A stretch of 64,000 nt of DNA from positions 1 through 64,000 of the forward strand of contig NZ_JAUQSZ010000013.1 of assembly GCF_030580995.1 (NCBI RefSeq), read 5' to 3'. This document shows, piece by piece, positions 31,354-40,952 of this stretch (position 1 is its first letter; each line of letters opens with the position of its first letter). The notes under the pieces were generated by a model. It did no database searches. It had not been told where the DNA came from and saw only the letters and a list, made by a program, of their open reading frames with translations. This DNA is from Sphingomonas immobilis. Lineage in GTDB: Bacteria > Pseudomonadota > Alphaproteobacteria > Sphingomonadales > Sphingomonadaceae. The translations under genes and the position numbers were made by a program.

Positions 31354-33738
31354 ATGACCATGAATGCCACGAGCAAGTTGAAACTGTCATGCGGCGCCGC
31401 TGTGGGCGGCCTCCTGATGTCGGGCAGCACCGCCTTCGCGCAGCTCGCGCCGGGAAGCTCGGATCGTCCCCCTTCGGCTTCCACAACGGGAACCGCCGCG
31501 ACCCCCGCTCCAGCTTCCCCCGCCCGTGACCTCGACAGCGGTGGGGTGCAGGACATCGTCGTAACTGCCCGCAAGATCGAGGAAAATGCGCAGAACATTC
31601 CCGTCGCGATCACCGCTTTTTCCGGCAAGATGCTGCTCCAGCAGAGTATCAACGAAGTTAAAGACCTGGAAGGCCGCTCACCGAACCTCACGATCACGCA
31701 GGGCTCGTCCGATCCGGGGTCGATGACGGTTTCCATGCGCGGGCAGTCGCAGCCCGATCTAGTGCTGACTACGGACGGCGCGGTCGGCCTCTATGTCGAC
31801 AATGTGGTGCTACCGCGTTCTTACGGCCTGCGGCAAAACCTGGTCGATGTTGAGCGCATCGAGGTGCTGCGCGGTCCACAGGGCACGTTGTTCGGAAAGA
31901 ACACCACGGGCGGCCTGATCAACGTGATTACTAACGATCCCGGGTCCGAGCTTGGCGCATCGATCGACGCTTCCTACGGCAATTACAATGCTTACAATCT
32001 GCTGGGGATCGTTAACCTGCCAGTCGGCAACGACGTCGGTTTCCGCTTTGTCGCCCAGCACGGCGCGCGTGACGGATTTGGCAAGAACGCGCTCGGCCAA
32101 GCCGTTGGTGGCGAGAACACCACTTTCCTGCGTGGCAAGTTCAAGGCCGAGTTCAATCGCCTGACGATTCGCGCCTTTGGCGACTGGGGTCGCTCGCGAG
32201 TGGGCGGCATCTACAAGCTCGGGGGGCTCAAAGCTGCCGCCGGTACTCAGCCGGAAGGAAGTCTGCTGACGCGAGAGACGGCGCTGGAGTTATACGGGGC
32301 TGCCGATGCAACGAGGCTCGCCCAAGCGGTCAACGTCCTGAAAGGCTATATCGGCGGCGGCTTCTATGATACCGGCGGCACGCTGCCCAATCAGAGCAAT
32401 GGTCACACCTCCGATGCCGGGCTCGATATCAGCTACGAAATCAGCGATTCTCTGAAGGTCCGCTCGATCTCCGGCTACCGCTACGGCGATTTCGACATAT
32501 TGGAGGATCTCGACGGCACGCCGTTCACCGGCACCCACCCCCATCGCGGCGCCAATGACACATTCTACAGCCAGGAGCTTCAACTGTTAGGGGGCGGGCC
32601 GCGCTTCAACTGGGTGATCGGCGCCTATATCAGCAAGGAAAGCGGGCAGGAACTCAGCACTACCACGACGCTACCGCTGGTCCTCAACCCGACCCGGCCC
32701 GCCGTGCTCAACGTCACCAACGGCAATGTCTACGGCAATAGCGCCGCAGGGTTCGGTCAATTCAACTGGAGCCCGGTTGACAAGTTCACTCTGACGGCGG
32801 GTTTTCGTTACACCTCCGAGCGGAAGCAGCTGGACAGCTTCAATCGCTCGGAACTCAATGGTGCGATCGTGAACTGCGCGGTGCCTGTCTCGTTGCGCCA
32901 GGATCCGACGATATGCCGCGGACATTTCAGCAACACCTTCAACGAGCCGACCTACACCGCCTCGCTCACTTACATGCCGGCCCAGACGATCACGGCCTAT
33001 GCCAAGTTCGCCCACGGCTTCCGCAGTGGCGGTCAGAATTATCGCGGCTCGACGACCGTGGAATCCTTCGCGCCGTTCAAGCCCGAAAAGGTCGACGAAT
33101 ATGAAATCGGCCTCAAGACCGAGCTGTTCGATCGTCATGTGCGGCTGAACCTTGCCGCGTTCTACGACACGGTGAAGGACGTCCAGCGCAGCGTGATTAT
33201 CGCGACGTCGTCAGGACAGACCGCGACCGTGCAGACCAACGCCGCTCGCGCCACTATCAAGGGACTGGAAGCTGAAGGCACCTGGCGGGTGACACGCGAC
33301 TTCACGATCGACGGGTCGTTCGGCATCATCGATCCCAAATATCAGGAGTTTACCGATTTCACTGGCGATCGGTCCAGCGAGGACTGGCCGACCCCGAAGA
33401 TCCAGTACAGCGTCGCCGCCACCTACATTGCCAGGCTGCCGAGTGGCGACCTGACCACGACACTCACCTGGGCTGGCAAGAGCCGCCAAAACCTCTCGCC
33501 GGCAGCGAAGGGTGTCGCTCAGGTCGAGCAGGGCGCCTATGGCCTGCTCAACGGGCGCGTCGCTCTGGCGCTTGCTCGCTGGGACGCGACGGTTGCTTTG
33601 TTCGCCCGCAATATCACCAACAAACGCTATTATGCCGGCGCCGTCGGGCTGGAATCGATCGGCTGGAACACGGTGATTACCGGGGAACCGCGACTGTTCG
33701 GCGTTCAGCTCATCAAGCGCTTCGGCAGCGGCGCGTAA
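31354..33738 (+). CDS. TonB-dependent outer-membrane receptor
   Basis: 794 residues. Signal peptide (cut near GSTAFAQ, residue 30), TonB-box-like DIVVTARKIEENAQ (about 68), plug domain with GQSQPDLVLTTDGAVGLYVD and ERIEVLRGPQGTLFGKNTTGG, and a C-terminal beta-barrel ending FGVQLIKRFGSGA (the last residues extend past the usual terminal Phe). Takes up a bulky substrate; context suggests the acid degraded by the cluster. The stop is 3 bp from the MFS start, so outer- and inner-membrane transport are co-expressed. Confidence 0.94.
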   Translation: MTMNATSKLKLSCGAAVGGLLMSGSTAFAQLAPGSSDRPPSASTTGTAATPAPASPARDLDSGGVQDIVVTARKIEENAQNIPVAITAFSGKMLLQQSINEVKDLEGRSPNLTITQGSSDPGSMTVSMRGQSQPDLVLTTDGAVGLYVDNVVLPRSYGLRQNLVDVERIEVLRGPQGTLFGKNTTGGLINVITNDPGSELGASIDASYGNYNAYNLLGIVNLPVGNDVGFRFVAQHGARDGFGKNALGQAVGGENTTFLRGKFKAEFNRLTIRAFGDWGRSRVGGIYKLGGLKAAAGTQPEGSLLTRETALELYGAADATRLAQAVNVLKGYIGGGFYDTGGTLPNQSNGHTSDAGLDISYEISDSLKVRSISGYRYGDFDILEDLDGTPFTGTHPHRGANDTFYSQELQLLGGGPRFNWVIGAYISKESGQELSTTTTLPLVLNPTRPAVLNVTNGNVYGNSAAGFGQFNWSPVDKFTLTAGFRYTSERKQLDSFNRSELNGAIVNCAVPVSLRQDPTICRGHFSNTFNEPTYTASLTYMPAQTITAYAKFAHGFRSGGQNYRGSTTVESFAPFKPEKVDEYEIGLKTELFDRHVRLNLAAFYDTVKDVQRSVIIATSSGQTATVQTNAARATIKGLEAEGTWRVTRDFTIDGSFGIIDPKYQEFTDFTGDRSSEDWPTPKIQYSVAATYIARLPSGDLTTTLTWAGKSRQNLSPAAKGVAQVEQGAYGLLNGRVALALARWDATVALFARNITNKRYYAGAVGLESIGWNTVITGEPRLFGVQLIKRFGSGA

Positions 33739-33741
33739 CCG

Positions 33742-35049
33742 ATGACGCATGATCCCGTCACGACCGCCCCGCTCGCGCTCTCGGAGCCCGCGGGGCGGCC
33801 CGATCGGCGGCGCCATTACTATCTCGCGCTGTTTGTCGCCTGCTTCGCGGTGCTCACCGTCGATCGGTCGATCGTCAGCATCCTGCTCGAGCCGATCAAA
33901 GCCGAGTTCCATCTGAGCGATACCCAGCTCGGCTTCATGACGGGCATCGGCTTCGCGATCTGCTTCGGGCTGGCCGGCATCCCGCTCGGCCGCCTCGCCG
34001 ATCACGTCGAACGCCGCAAGGTGCTGGCACCCTGCATCGCCTTCTTCAGCCTGATGACGGTCGCGTCCGGGCTGGCGGTCAGCTTTCCGCTGCTCTTGCT
34101 CACGCGCTTTCTCGTTGGCGCGGGCGAGGCCGGCGGCCAGCCGGCGATCGTCTCGATGCTCAGCGACCTCTTCCCTGGGCGCCAGCGCGCGACGGCGATG
34201 GGCATCTATTATCTGGGCGTTCCGATCGGCTCGCTGGTCATCTTCCTCGCTGGCGCGCCGTTCGTGGCGGCCTATGGCTGGCGGGCGGCCTTCTATCTGG
34301 CGAGCGTACCCGGGCTCCTCATCGCATTTCTGGTCTGGACGACGCTGAAGGAGCCCGTGCGCGGTGCGAGCGGGCGCATCGGCCGCGTTGCCGAAGAGCC
34401 GCCCAGTTGGAAGGCTTCGTTCGGCTATTTCTGGACGACCCGCTCGGTGCGTCACATTATGATCGCAGGTGCGGTGATGTCGATCGCATCGGCAGGCATC
34501 GTCAGCTGGATCGTGTCCTTCATGATCCGCTCGCATGGCCTTGCGCTGAGCCATGCTGGCATCCTGATCGTGATCGGATATGTCCTGCCGACGGCGCTCG
34601 GCGCGCCACTCGGCGGGCTTATCGTCGATCGGCTGGCGCGAAGCGGCGTGGAATGGCGCGCAATCGTGCCCGGCATCGCGCTGATAGCCACGGTGCCGAT
34701 CATCACCGCCGTCCTGCTAACGCCGTCGCTGATCCTGTGTGTCACGTTGCTGGCGCTGTGGGGCCTCTTTAACGCAATGCCCTATGGATCCATGCTCGCA
34801 GCGCTCCAGGCGCAAGTGCCGCTGCGCCTGCGCGGCTTGGTCGTATCGACCTACTATTCGCTCACCTACGTGGTCGGCGTCGGCCTCGGGCCGCAGTTCG
34901 TCGGGCTGTTCAGCGATTGGCTGAAGCCGGTCTTGGGCCAGTACTCGCTCGCCTGGGGGATGGTCGTGGTCGGCGCGACGTCGGGCTGGGCGGGCATCCA
35001 CCTGCTGCTCGCGTCGCGGACGCTGCGGGCGGAACAGGTCGAGGCTTGA
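33742..35049 (+). CDS. Major facilitator superfamily transporter
   Basis: 435 residues with about twelve membrane helices. MFS signatures: DRSIVSILLEPIKAEFHLSD in helix 1 and the loop 2-3 motif GRLADHVERRK (usual GxLaDrxGrRk). Resembles anion:cation or aromatic-acid symporters used for organic acid uptake. The start is 3 bp after the TonB receptor stop. Converges with the acyl-CoA ligase gene. Confidence 0.9.
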   Translation: MTHDPVTTAPLALSEPAGRPDRRRHYYLALFVACFAVLTVDRSIVSILLEPIKAEFHLSDTQLGFMTGIGFAICFGLAGIPLGRLADHVERRKVLAPCIAFFSLMTVASGLAVSFPLLLLTRFLVGAGEAGGQPAIVSMLSDLFPGRQRATAMGIYYLGVPIGSLVIFLAGAPFVAAYGWRAAFYLASVPGLLIAFLVWTTLKEPVRGASGRIGRVAEEPPSWKASFGYFWTTRSVRHIMIAGAVMSIASAGIVSWIVSFMIRSHGLALSHAGILIVIGYVLPTALGAPLGGLIVDRLARSGVEWRAIVPGIALIATVPIITAVLLTPSLILCVTLLALWGLFNAMPYGSMLAALQAQVPLRLRGLVVSTYYSLTYVVGVGLGPQFVGLFSDWLKPVLGQYSLAWGMVVVGATSGWAGIHLLLASRTLRAEQVEA

Positions 35050-35067
35050 GCCCGCGCCCTGCGATCC

Positions 35068-36717
35068 TCAGCGCCGTGTGAAAGTGAGTCCGGCCGCCTC
35101 GCGATCCCAGGTCGAGGTCGTCTTTCCTTCGTCGCGCAGCTCGTGCTTCAGGATCTTGCCGGTCGCGCTGCGTGGCAGCGCGTCGCGGAACTCGATATAG
35201 AGCGGCACCGCGAAATAGGGCACGCGGTCGATCGACCAGCGGCACAGATCCTCCTCGCTCAGCGTGGCGCCCGGCAGCAGCTCGGCCGTCACCTTCACTT
35301 CGTCCTCGCCTATCGGCGAGAGCACCGAATGCACCGCGACGTCCTGGATCGCGGGATGGTCGCGAAACACCGTTTCCATCTCGAAGGTGGAGATATTCTC
35401 TCCGCGCCGGCGGATATAATCCTTCTTTCGGTCGACGAAGTAGAGGAAGCCGTCGGCATCCAGCCGGCCGATGTCGCCGGTGTGGAACCACAGGTTGCGC
35501 CAGGCCTTCACGGTTTCGGCGGGCTTGTTCCAATATCCCTGAAACATGATGTTGGGGCGCGTCGGCCGGCACACGATCTCACCGGCTGTGCCAAGCGGAA
35601 GCGGCAGGCCGCCATCGTCGACGATGGCGACCTCGAAATCCCGGCCGACGCGGCCGGAGCTTCCCGGAGGTCCGGGCGGATCGTCGCCGCGCATCCCGCT
35701 GATCGTCGCGGCCTCGGTCATGCCGTAGGCGCTGGCGCCGGTCGCGGGCACGCCAAAGCGGTTGCGCCAGGTCTCCACCACGGAGGCCGGGAATGGCGCG
35801 GCGTTGACCCGCCGGATCTGCCCGACCGCGCGCTTCTGCGCTTCGCTGTCGGGCGCGTCCGCGATCAACGACGCCATTGATCCGAGAAGGCTTACGACGG
35901 TGGCGCCGGTCCGTTCGATCTCGGGCCAGAAGCCGGAGACTGAAAAACGCGGCGAGATCGCGGCGGAACACTGAGCGATTATCGCTGTCACTACGGTCAC
36001 TGCGATCGCGTTGAGATGGAACAGCGGCAACGGCGTCCACAATATGTCGTCGTTCGTGTAGCCGCGCTCGATCACCGCTTTCCAACCCATGTTGCAGGCA
36101 TGGTTGTGAGAAATCATGCAACCCTTTGAGGCACCGGTTGTACCCGAGGTGTAGACGAGCATCGCCAATTGGTCCGGCGTGACCGTGTGGGACGGGGGTG
36201 CGTCATCGGCGGATCGCGCCGCGTCCAACGTGTCGATCTTTACGCCGGCCAGCACGGGCAGGTCGCCACCGCGGACCAGAAGTTCGCGCATCGCCGGCAG
36301 GCCGGCGGCGACGGCGGCGACACGCTCGGCATATTCCGCTTCGGCAATGACGATGGCGGCGCCGCAATCGGCTATCTGGGCGCGCAGGAACTCGCCCTTG
36401 AACGCGGTATTCACCGGAGCGGATACCGCCCCCAGTTTGTTGATCGCAAGCCAGACCAGCACGGCGTCTATCCCGTTGTCGAGCACCGTAGCGACCGGCT
36501 GCCCGGTCTCCACGCCGCGCGCCGCGAGGCCATTGGCGAGGGCGTTCGAAAGTCGGTCCGCCTCGGCGTAGCGAAGGACTTCGCCGCCGAATTCAAGAAA
36601 GGGCCGGTCGGGGCAGGACGTCACCGCGCGGGCGAAAGCTGCCGTGATGCTGTCTTGCGGGATTTCGCCCGTTCGCGCGGCCTCGGCCAGCGCGTCATAC
36701 ATGCCCGTCGTCGCCAC
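35068..36717 (-). CDS. Acyl-CoA synthetase (AMP-forming)
   Basis: 549 residues of the ANL family: P-loop YTSGTTGASKGCMISH (about residue 180), GASAYGMTEA, GYWNKP, LWFHTGDIGRLDADGFLYFV, and the C-terminal acylation Lys in RSATGKILKHELRD. Activates a carboxylic acid to its CoA thioester. It lies 4 bp past the thiolase gene stop in one transcript with the DUF35 and thiolase genes. Resembles steroid and crotonobetaine-type ligases, but the acid cannot be named. Confidence 0.92.
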   Translation of the reverse strand: MATTGMYDALAEAARTGEIPQDSITAAFARAVTSCPDRPFLEFGGEVLRYAEADRLSNALANGLAARGVETGQPVATVLDNGIDAVLVWLAINKLGAVSAPVNTAFKGEFLRAQIADCGAAIVIAEAEYAERVAAVAAGLPAMRELLVRGGDLPVLAGVKIDTLDAARSADDAPPSHTVTPDQLAMLVYTSGTTGASKGCMISHNHACNMGWKAVIERGYTNDDILWTPLPLFHLNAIAVTVVTAIIAQCSAAISPRFSVSGFWPEIERTGATVVSLLGSMASLIADAPDSEAQKRAVGQIRRVNAAPFPASVVETWRNRFGVPATGASAYGMTEAATISGMRGDDPPGPPGSSGRVGRDFEVAIVDDGGLPLPLGTAGEIVCRPTRPNIMFQGYWNKPAETVKAWRNLWFHTGDIGRLDADGFLYFVDRKKDYIRRRGENISTFEMETVFRDHPAIQDVAVHSVLSPIGEDEVKVTAELLPGATLSEEDLCRWSIDRVPYFAVPLYIEFRDALPRSATGKILKHELRDEGKTTSTWDREAAGLTFTRR

Positions 36718-36721
36718 CGGC

Positions 36722-37906
36722 CTATTCCTTGACCAACAGCATCGCGCCGGCCAGCGGCCCGCCGGCGGTGGAGGTAGCGACGACGCGAGGATCGCCTTTC
36801 ACCTGCCGCGCCGCACCGCGCCCCCACAATTGGGTGCAGGCTTCGTGGACGGCACCGTAAGCATGGAGCCGCCCAGCCGAGAGCGCGCCGCCGCCGGTAT
36901 TGACCGGCAACTCGCCTTCCAACGCAATGCGGGTGCCCCCCTCGATGAAATCGCCCGCCCCGTATTTCTCGCAAAAGCCGAAGTTTTCGAGCCAGTTGAT
37001 CGTGTGGAAGCTGAAGCCGTCGTAGAGTTGCGCCATGTCGACGTCCTTCGGCTTCAGGTCGGTGCGACTCCACATCATCTCAGCCACCTTTGGCTGCGCC
37101 TGGGTGTCGAGCGCGTCGAGTTGTACCCAATGGTTGCGATAGTGCATCGATGAGCCGATCGCTTCGATGCGCACAATCGGATGCGGACAGTCCCGGGCGA
37201 CATCCATGCGCGAGACGATGATCGCGGTGCAGCCGTCGATCGGCACGTCGCAATCGTAGAGACGCAGCGGCGTCGCGATGATCCGCGCGTTCATATAGTC
37301 GTCTAGCGTGATCGGGGTGCGGTAGACGGCTGCCGGATTGAGCGAGGCGTTGCGCCGCTGGTTGATGGCGATCTGGCCGACCTGTTCCGGCTTGATCCCG
37401 GAATTGTGGACATATTTGTTGAACATCAGCGACTGCTGGAGCGCTGCCGCATAGGTGTGGTAGGGCGCATACCAGTTGAAGCCGCCAGACTGGCGCTGGC
37501 CGCCGCGCACCAGCGAATTGGCAAAGGCCTTCTTGCGGGCGCTTGCTTCGTACATGGTGCGGAAGATCAGCACGTTCTTCGCCATCCCGGCGGCGATCGC
37601 GCCGATCGCATTGAACACCGCGCCATATTGGCCAGGCGCCTCACGCGCACCGGCATACCAGTTGAGTTTCAGTCGCAGCGCATCCTGGATGCCGGCGGTG
37701 CCGACCGGCGAGAAGCCGCTCTCATTGTCGTCGGAACCCGGCCAGCTCGCCACACCGTCGATATCGGCGCGGGTGAGCCCGGCGTCGGTGATCGCCTGCA
37801 TACAGGCATCGACGGTGAGCTCCAGCGCGGACTTGGACGATCCGCGCGACACCTCCGACTGGCCGATGCCCGTGATCGCGGTGTTCTTCTCGGCATAGGC
37901 GCTCAT
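36722..37906 (-). CDS. SCP2/Ltp-type thiolase-like protein
   Basis: 394 residues. The fold is that of non-condensing SCP2-thiolases: NTAITGIGQSEVSRGSSKSA at the start, ALELTVDACMQAITDAGL, MAQLYDGFSFHTINWLENFG and VNTGGGALSAGRLHAYGAVH. This type lacks the usual thiolase Cys arrangement and in steroid degradation (Ltp2) works as a retro-aldolase with a DUF35 partner. Here the DUF35 gene is directly upstream with an ATGA overlap, which supports the aldolase reading. A start at 37939 is possible but less likely. Confidence 0.88.
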   Translation of the reverse strand: MSAYAEKNTAITGIGQSEVSRGSSKSALELTVDACMQAITDAGLTRADIDGVASWPGSDDNESGFSPVGTAGIQDALRLKLNWYAGAREAPGQYGAVFNAIGAIAAGMAKNVLIFRTMYEASARKKAFANSLVRGGQRQSGGFNWYAPYHTYAAALQQSLMFNKYVHNSGIKPEQVGQIAINQRRNASLNPAAVYRTPITLDDYMNARIIATPLRLYDCDVPIDGCTAIIVSRMDVARDCPHPIVRIEAIGSSMHYRNHWVQLDALDTQAQPKVAEMMWSRTDLKPKDVDMAQLYDGFSFHTINWLENFGFCEKYGAGDFIEGGTRIALEGELPVNTGGGALSAGRLHAYGAVHEACTQLWGRGAARQVKGDPRVVATSTAGGPLAGAMLLVKE

Positions 37907-38349
37907 GCCACGGTCTCCGGCTCGAACAGCGGCACCCACAAATCCTCGACCTGTTCGAAGAAGACCTTCACCGGCATGTCCATGGTCACGCTTTCGGGGG
38001 CGCAGTTCATGATGTTGGTAGCGAGCCTCACATCATCCTGTTCGACGATACTGACGAGCGCGAGGACATAGGGCACCTTCAAACCTGGAAGCCATTGCTG
38101 GTGGTTGATCGTGAAGGAGGTGATGGTGCCTCGCCCGGAAACGGCCTCTGGCGCGACGTTCCGGCTTTCGCATTTCGGGCAGAACCGCACCGGCGGATGA
38201 ATGTAATAGGCGCAATCCTGACATCGATAGATACTGAGCCGCCCTTCGGCGCCGCTCGTCCAGAAGGTATGCGTATCAAGATCGGTGACCGGCAGTGCCC
38301 GCGCGGGCTGCATGCCGTCGGAGGACGTGCTCGGCGGTGTCGTGGGCAT
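37903..38349 (-). CDS. DUF35 zinc-ribbon/OB-fold protein
   Basis: 148 residues. A rubredoxin-like zinc ribbon (CQDC ... CPKC, about residues 45-66) is followed by an OB-fold (TITSFTINHQQWLPGLKVPY ... ALVSIVEQDDVRLATNIMNC). DUF35 proteins form complexes with SCP2-thiolases; in Ltp2-ChsH2 the pair removes a C3 unit from a steroid side chain. Translationally coupled to the thiolase gene. First gene of the left-hand transcript from the 38.35-38.6 kb divergent promoter. Confidence 0.88.
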   Translation of the reverse strand: MPTTPPSTSSDGMQPARALPVTDLDTHTFWTSGAEGRLSIYRCQDCAYYIHPPVRFCPKCESRNVAPEAVSGRGTITSFTINHQQWLPGLKVPYVLALVSIVEQDDVRLATNIMNCAPESVTMDMPVKVFFEQVEDLWVPLFEPETVA

Positions 38350-38554
38350 CCTGAAAGCGTCTTTCCTATGAAGATCAGAGTTGGCGAAAGGAAGCGCGGC
38401 GCAAGCGAAAGGGGGGCCAGGGGGTCGGCAGGCGGCGCCTGCCGTGCTTGCCGGAAAGCGCACGAAATCCGGCGGAATCAGTCTCGCGAAAACGCAATGG
38501 CACCTCCCGTTGCAGGCACTTTGCAGGCCTTGCACGCCGAAACAATAAGAGATA

Positions 38555-38570
38555 ATTGAAGTAGGTCAAT
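38555..38570. promoter_or_regulatory. Shared operator, site 2 (GntR candidate)
   Basis: ATTGAAGTAGGTCAAT, with ATTGA/TCAAT inverted ends around TA. It lies 46 bp before the first acyl-CoA dehydrogenase start and within the divergent promoter that also serves the DUF35-thiolase-ligase transcript. Closely similar to 30428-30443. Confidence 0.55.
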
Positions 38571-38615
38571 AACAATATCCGGGCAATCTTGTGCCGGACG
38601 AGGGGGTATTTGCCG

Positions 38616-39785
38616 ATGGCGAGCGGCTCGGAGGGGTTCAGGCGCGCAAGCCGAGACTGGCTTGGCACGCACTTCCCCCGCGCACTGGCGGGGTTGGGGC
38701 CACGGTACATGTCGTCGGAGACGCCGCCCGAGCCGACGCCTGCTTTTTTGGCGTGGAAGCGGGCGATCGCTGAGAAGGGTTGGGGCGTTCCCACCTGGCC
38801 GTGCCAATATGGTGGCGCCGGGCTTTCGGAAGAGGAAGCAGCCATTCTCGCCGAAGAGATGGCGGCAGCCGGCGCCTGGACACCGATCGGCGGGATGGGC
38901 GTGATGATGTTCGGGCCGACCCTGCTCGAATATGGAACCGAGCAGCAAAAGCTCCGCCATCTCCCCGGCATTGCAGACGGCTCGATCCGCTGGTGCCAGG
39001 GGTATTCGGAACCCGGCGCCGGTTCAGATCTCGCATCGCTCCAGTGCCGCGCGGAGGACAAGGGTGATCATTTCCTTGTCAACGGCCAGAAGGTGTGGAC
39101 GTCAGGCGCACAATGGTCGGACTGGTGTTTCGCGCTGGTCCGTACCGATCCGTCGGACAAACGCGGCGGTATCAGCTTCCTGATGATCGACATGCGCTCG
39201 CCTGGCGTGACCGTTAAGCCGATCCGGATGATCTCCGGCTCTTCGCCCTTCTGCGAGACCTTCTTCGATAATGTCGAGGTGCCAAAGGACAACCTGCTCG
39301 GTGCGACGGGGCAGGGCTGGACGATCGGCAAGCGCCTGCTTCAGCACGAGCGTGGCGGGATTTCACAGATGTCCAGCGACGTTCCGCCGCTCCACGCACT
39401 GGCGCTGACGCATCTGGCGATCAGCGACGACGGCCGGCTGGCCGATGGCGAGTTGCGCGTCCGCATTGCGCGCTGTGAGATGGAGGCGCTTGCCCTCGCG
39501 CTGACGGTCGCGCGCATTCAGAGCGAGAGCGAGGAGGGTGGCCCGCCACAAGCGACCTCGATTCTCAAGAATGTCGGCGCGTGGCTCGCACAGGAACGCG
39601 CCGAGCTGATGCTGGAAATCCTGGGCACGCGGGGATTGGGCTGGGAAGGGGCGGGCTTCGCAGCGCCCGAACTGGAGGCTTGCCGCCAATGGCTCTTCAG
39701 CAAGGCGGTGTCGATCTACGGCGGCACCACCGAAATCCAGAATGACATTGTCGCCAAGCGCATGCTGGGTCTGAAGGATGCGTGA
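38616..39785 (+). CDS. Acyl-CoA dehydrogenase, subunit 1
   Basis: 389 residues of the FadE/ACAD family: FAD-binding QGYSEPGAGSDLASLQCRAE, KVWTSGAQWSDW, and near the C-terminus SIYGGTTEIQNDIVAKRMLG. The Glu of the canonical YEGT motif is Gly here, as in ACAD subunits that work as heteromers. GAGGGGG precedes the chosen ATG. The next gene is a second, shorter ACAD, suggesting an alpha2-beta2 enzyme like those of steroid side-chain degradation. Confidence 0.92.
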   Translation: MASGSEGFRRASRDWLGTHFPRALAGLGPRYMSSETPPEPTPAFLAWKRAIAEKGWGVPTWPCQYGGAGLSEEEAAILAEEMAAAGAWTPIGGMGVMMFGPTLLEYGTEQQKLRHLPGIADGSIRWCQGYSEPGAGSDLASLQCRAEDKGDHFLVNGQKVWTSGAQWSDWCFALVRTDPSDKRGGISFLMIDMRSPGVTVKPIRMISGSSPFCETFFDNVEVPKDNLLGATGQGWTIGKRLLQHERGGISQMSSDVPPLHALALTHLAISDDGRLADGELRVRIARCEMEALALALTVARIQSESEEGGPPQATSILKNVGAWLAQERAELMLEILGTRGLGWEGAGFAAPELEACRQWLFSKAVSIYGGTTEIQNDIVAKRMLGLKDA

Positions 39786-39786
39786 G

Positions 39787-40872
39787 ATGCCGCTGTCGAT
39801 ACAAGAACAGACGATGCTGGCGGACAGCGTGGGTGCCTGGGTCGCGCGTGAGTCGCCGGTCACCGCTTTTCGGCGGGTGCGCGATGCGGCGGACCCGTTG
39901 GGGTTCGATCCCGCGGCGTGGCGATCGATCGCCGCAATGGGTTGGGCCGGGATTGCGATATCCGAGGATCAGGGCGGCGCGGGGCTGGGATTGGCGGCCG
40001 CAGGTTTGATCGTCGCCGGACTTGGCCGCGCCTTGGTTGCCTCGCCACTGGCCGCGACGATCGCGGCGTCGGCGGCGATCCTGCACGGCGGGGACGAGGC
40101 GCAGCGCCGCCTCTGGCTGCCATCGATCGCCGAAGGTACGGCGATTGCCTCGATCGCCTGCGACGAAGGCGGTCACCACGATCCGGCGCGCCTGCGCACG
40201 AAGGCGGAGCGCGTCGCCAGCGGCTGGCGCCTTTCCGGCGTCAAGCCATTCGTTGCCGAAGGTAGCGCGGCGACGCTGTTCGTGGTCGCAGCGGATACGG
40301 GGTTGTTCCTCGTTCCTGCGGATACCCAGGGACTGGCGCGCGAGCCGCGCTCCATGATGGACTCGCGCGGCCATGCGAGCGTCTCCCTCGATGTGACGCT
40401 GCCCGCCGACGCACGTCTGTCTGACGCGGATCTCGATACGGTGCTGGATGGTGTCCGAGCACTCGCCGCAGCGGAGATGTTGGGGTTGGCGGACGCGGTT
40501 TTCGCCATGACGCTCGACTATTTGCGGGTCCGCGTCCAGTTCGGGCGGACGATCGGCAGCTTCCAGGCCCTTCAGCACCGCGCCGCGACGCTGTTCACGC
40601 GGATAGAGCTGGTGAGATCGTGCGTGGCGGCTGCACTGGCCGCGCTGGATGCTCGTGCGGACGATAGCAGGAGCCTCGTGTCGCTTGCCAAGGCACAGGC
40701 CGGCGACATGCTCAATCTCGTCACGCGCGAGGCAGTCCAGATGCATGGCGGGATCGGCATGACCGACGAGCATGATGTCGGTCTGTACCTCAAGCGCGCG
40801 AAGATGCTTGAGGGAGCGGGAGGGACGAGCGCCTTCCACCGTGATCGCTACGCCCGGCTCAATGGGTATTAG
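39787..40872 (+). CDS. Acyl-CoA dehydrogenase, subunit 2
   Basis: 361 residues, divergent ACAD fold: WAGIAISEDQGGAGLGLAAA, then VRVQFGRTIGSFQALQHRAA and VQMHGGIGMTDEHDVGLYLK. The middle beta-domain is shortened and the N-terminus is abbreviated. One base separates it from the first subunit; AAGGA 8 nt upstream supports 39787 over an ATG at 39778. The two probably form one heterotetramer with a shared active site. Confidence 0.9.
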   Translation: MPLSIQEQTMLADSVGAWVARESPVTAFRRVRDAADPLGFDPAAWRSIAAMGWAGIAISEDQGGAGLGLAAAGLIVAGLGRALVASPLAATIAASAAILHGGDEAQRRLWLPSIAEGTAIASIACDEGGHHDPARLRTKAERVASGWRLSGVKPFVAEGSAATLFVVAADTGLFLVPADTQGLAREPRSMMDSRGHASVSLDVTLPADARLSDADLDTVLDGVRALAAAEMLGLADAVFAMTLDYLRVRVQFGRTIGSFQALQHRAATLFTRIELVRSCVAAALAALDARADDSRSLVSLAKAQAGDMLNLVTREAVQMHGGIGMTDEHDVGLYLKRAKMLEGAGGTSAFHRDRYARLNGY

Positions 40873-40952
40873 TGCGGCGACTGCAGACGTTGGCAGATGA
40901 AATCGCCGCGCCGCGGGCGGAAATATCGTTACCAGAAGTGGAGACGGAGCCG

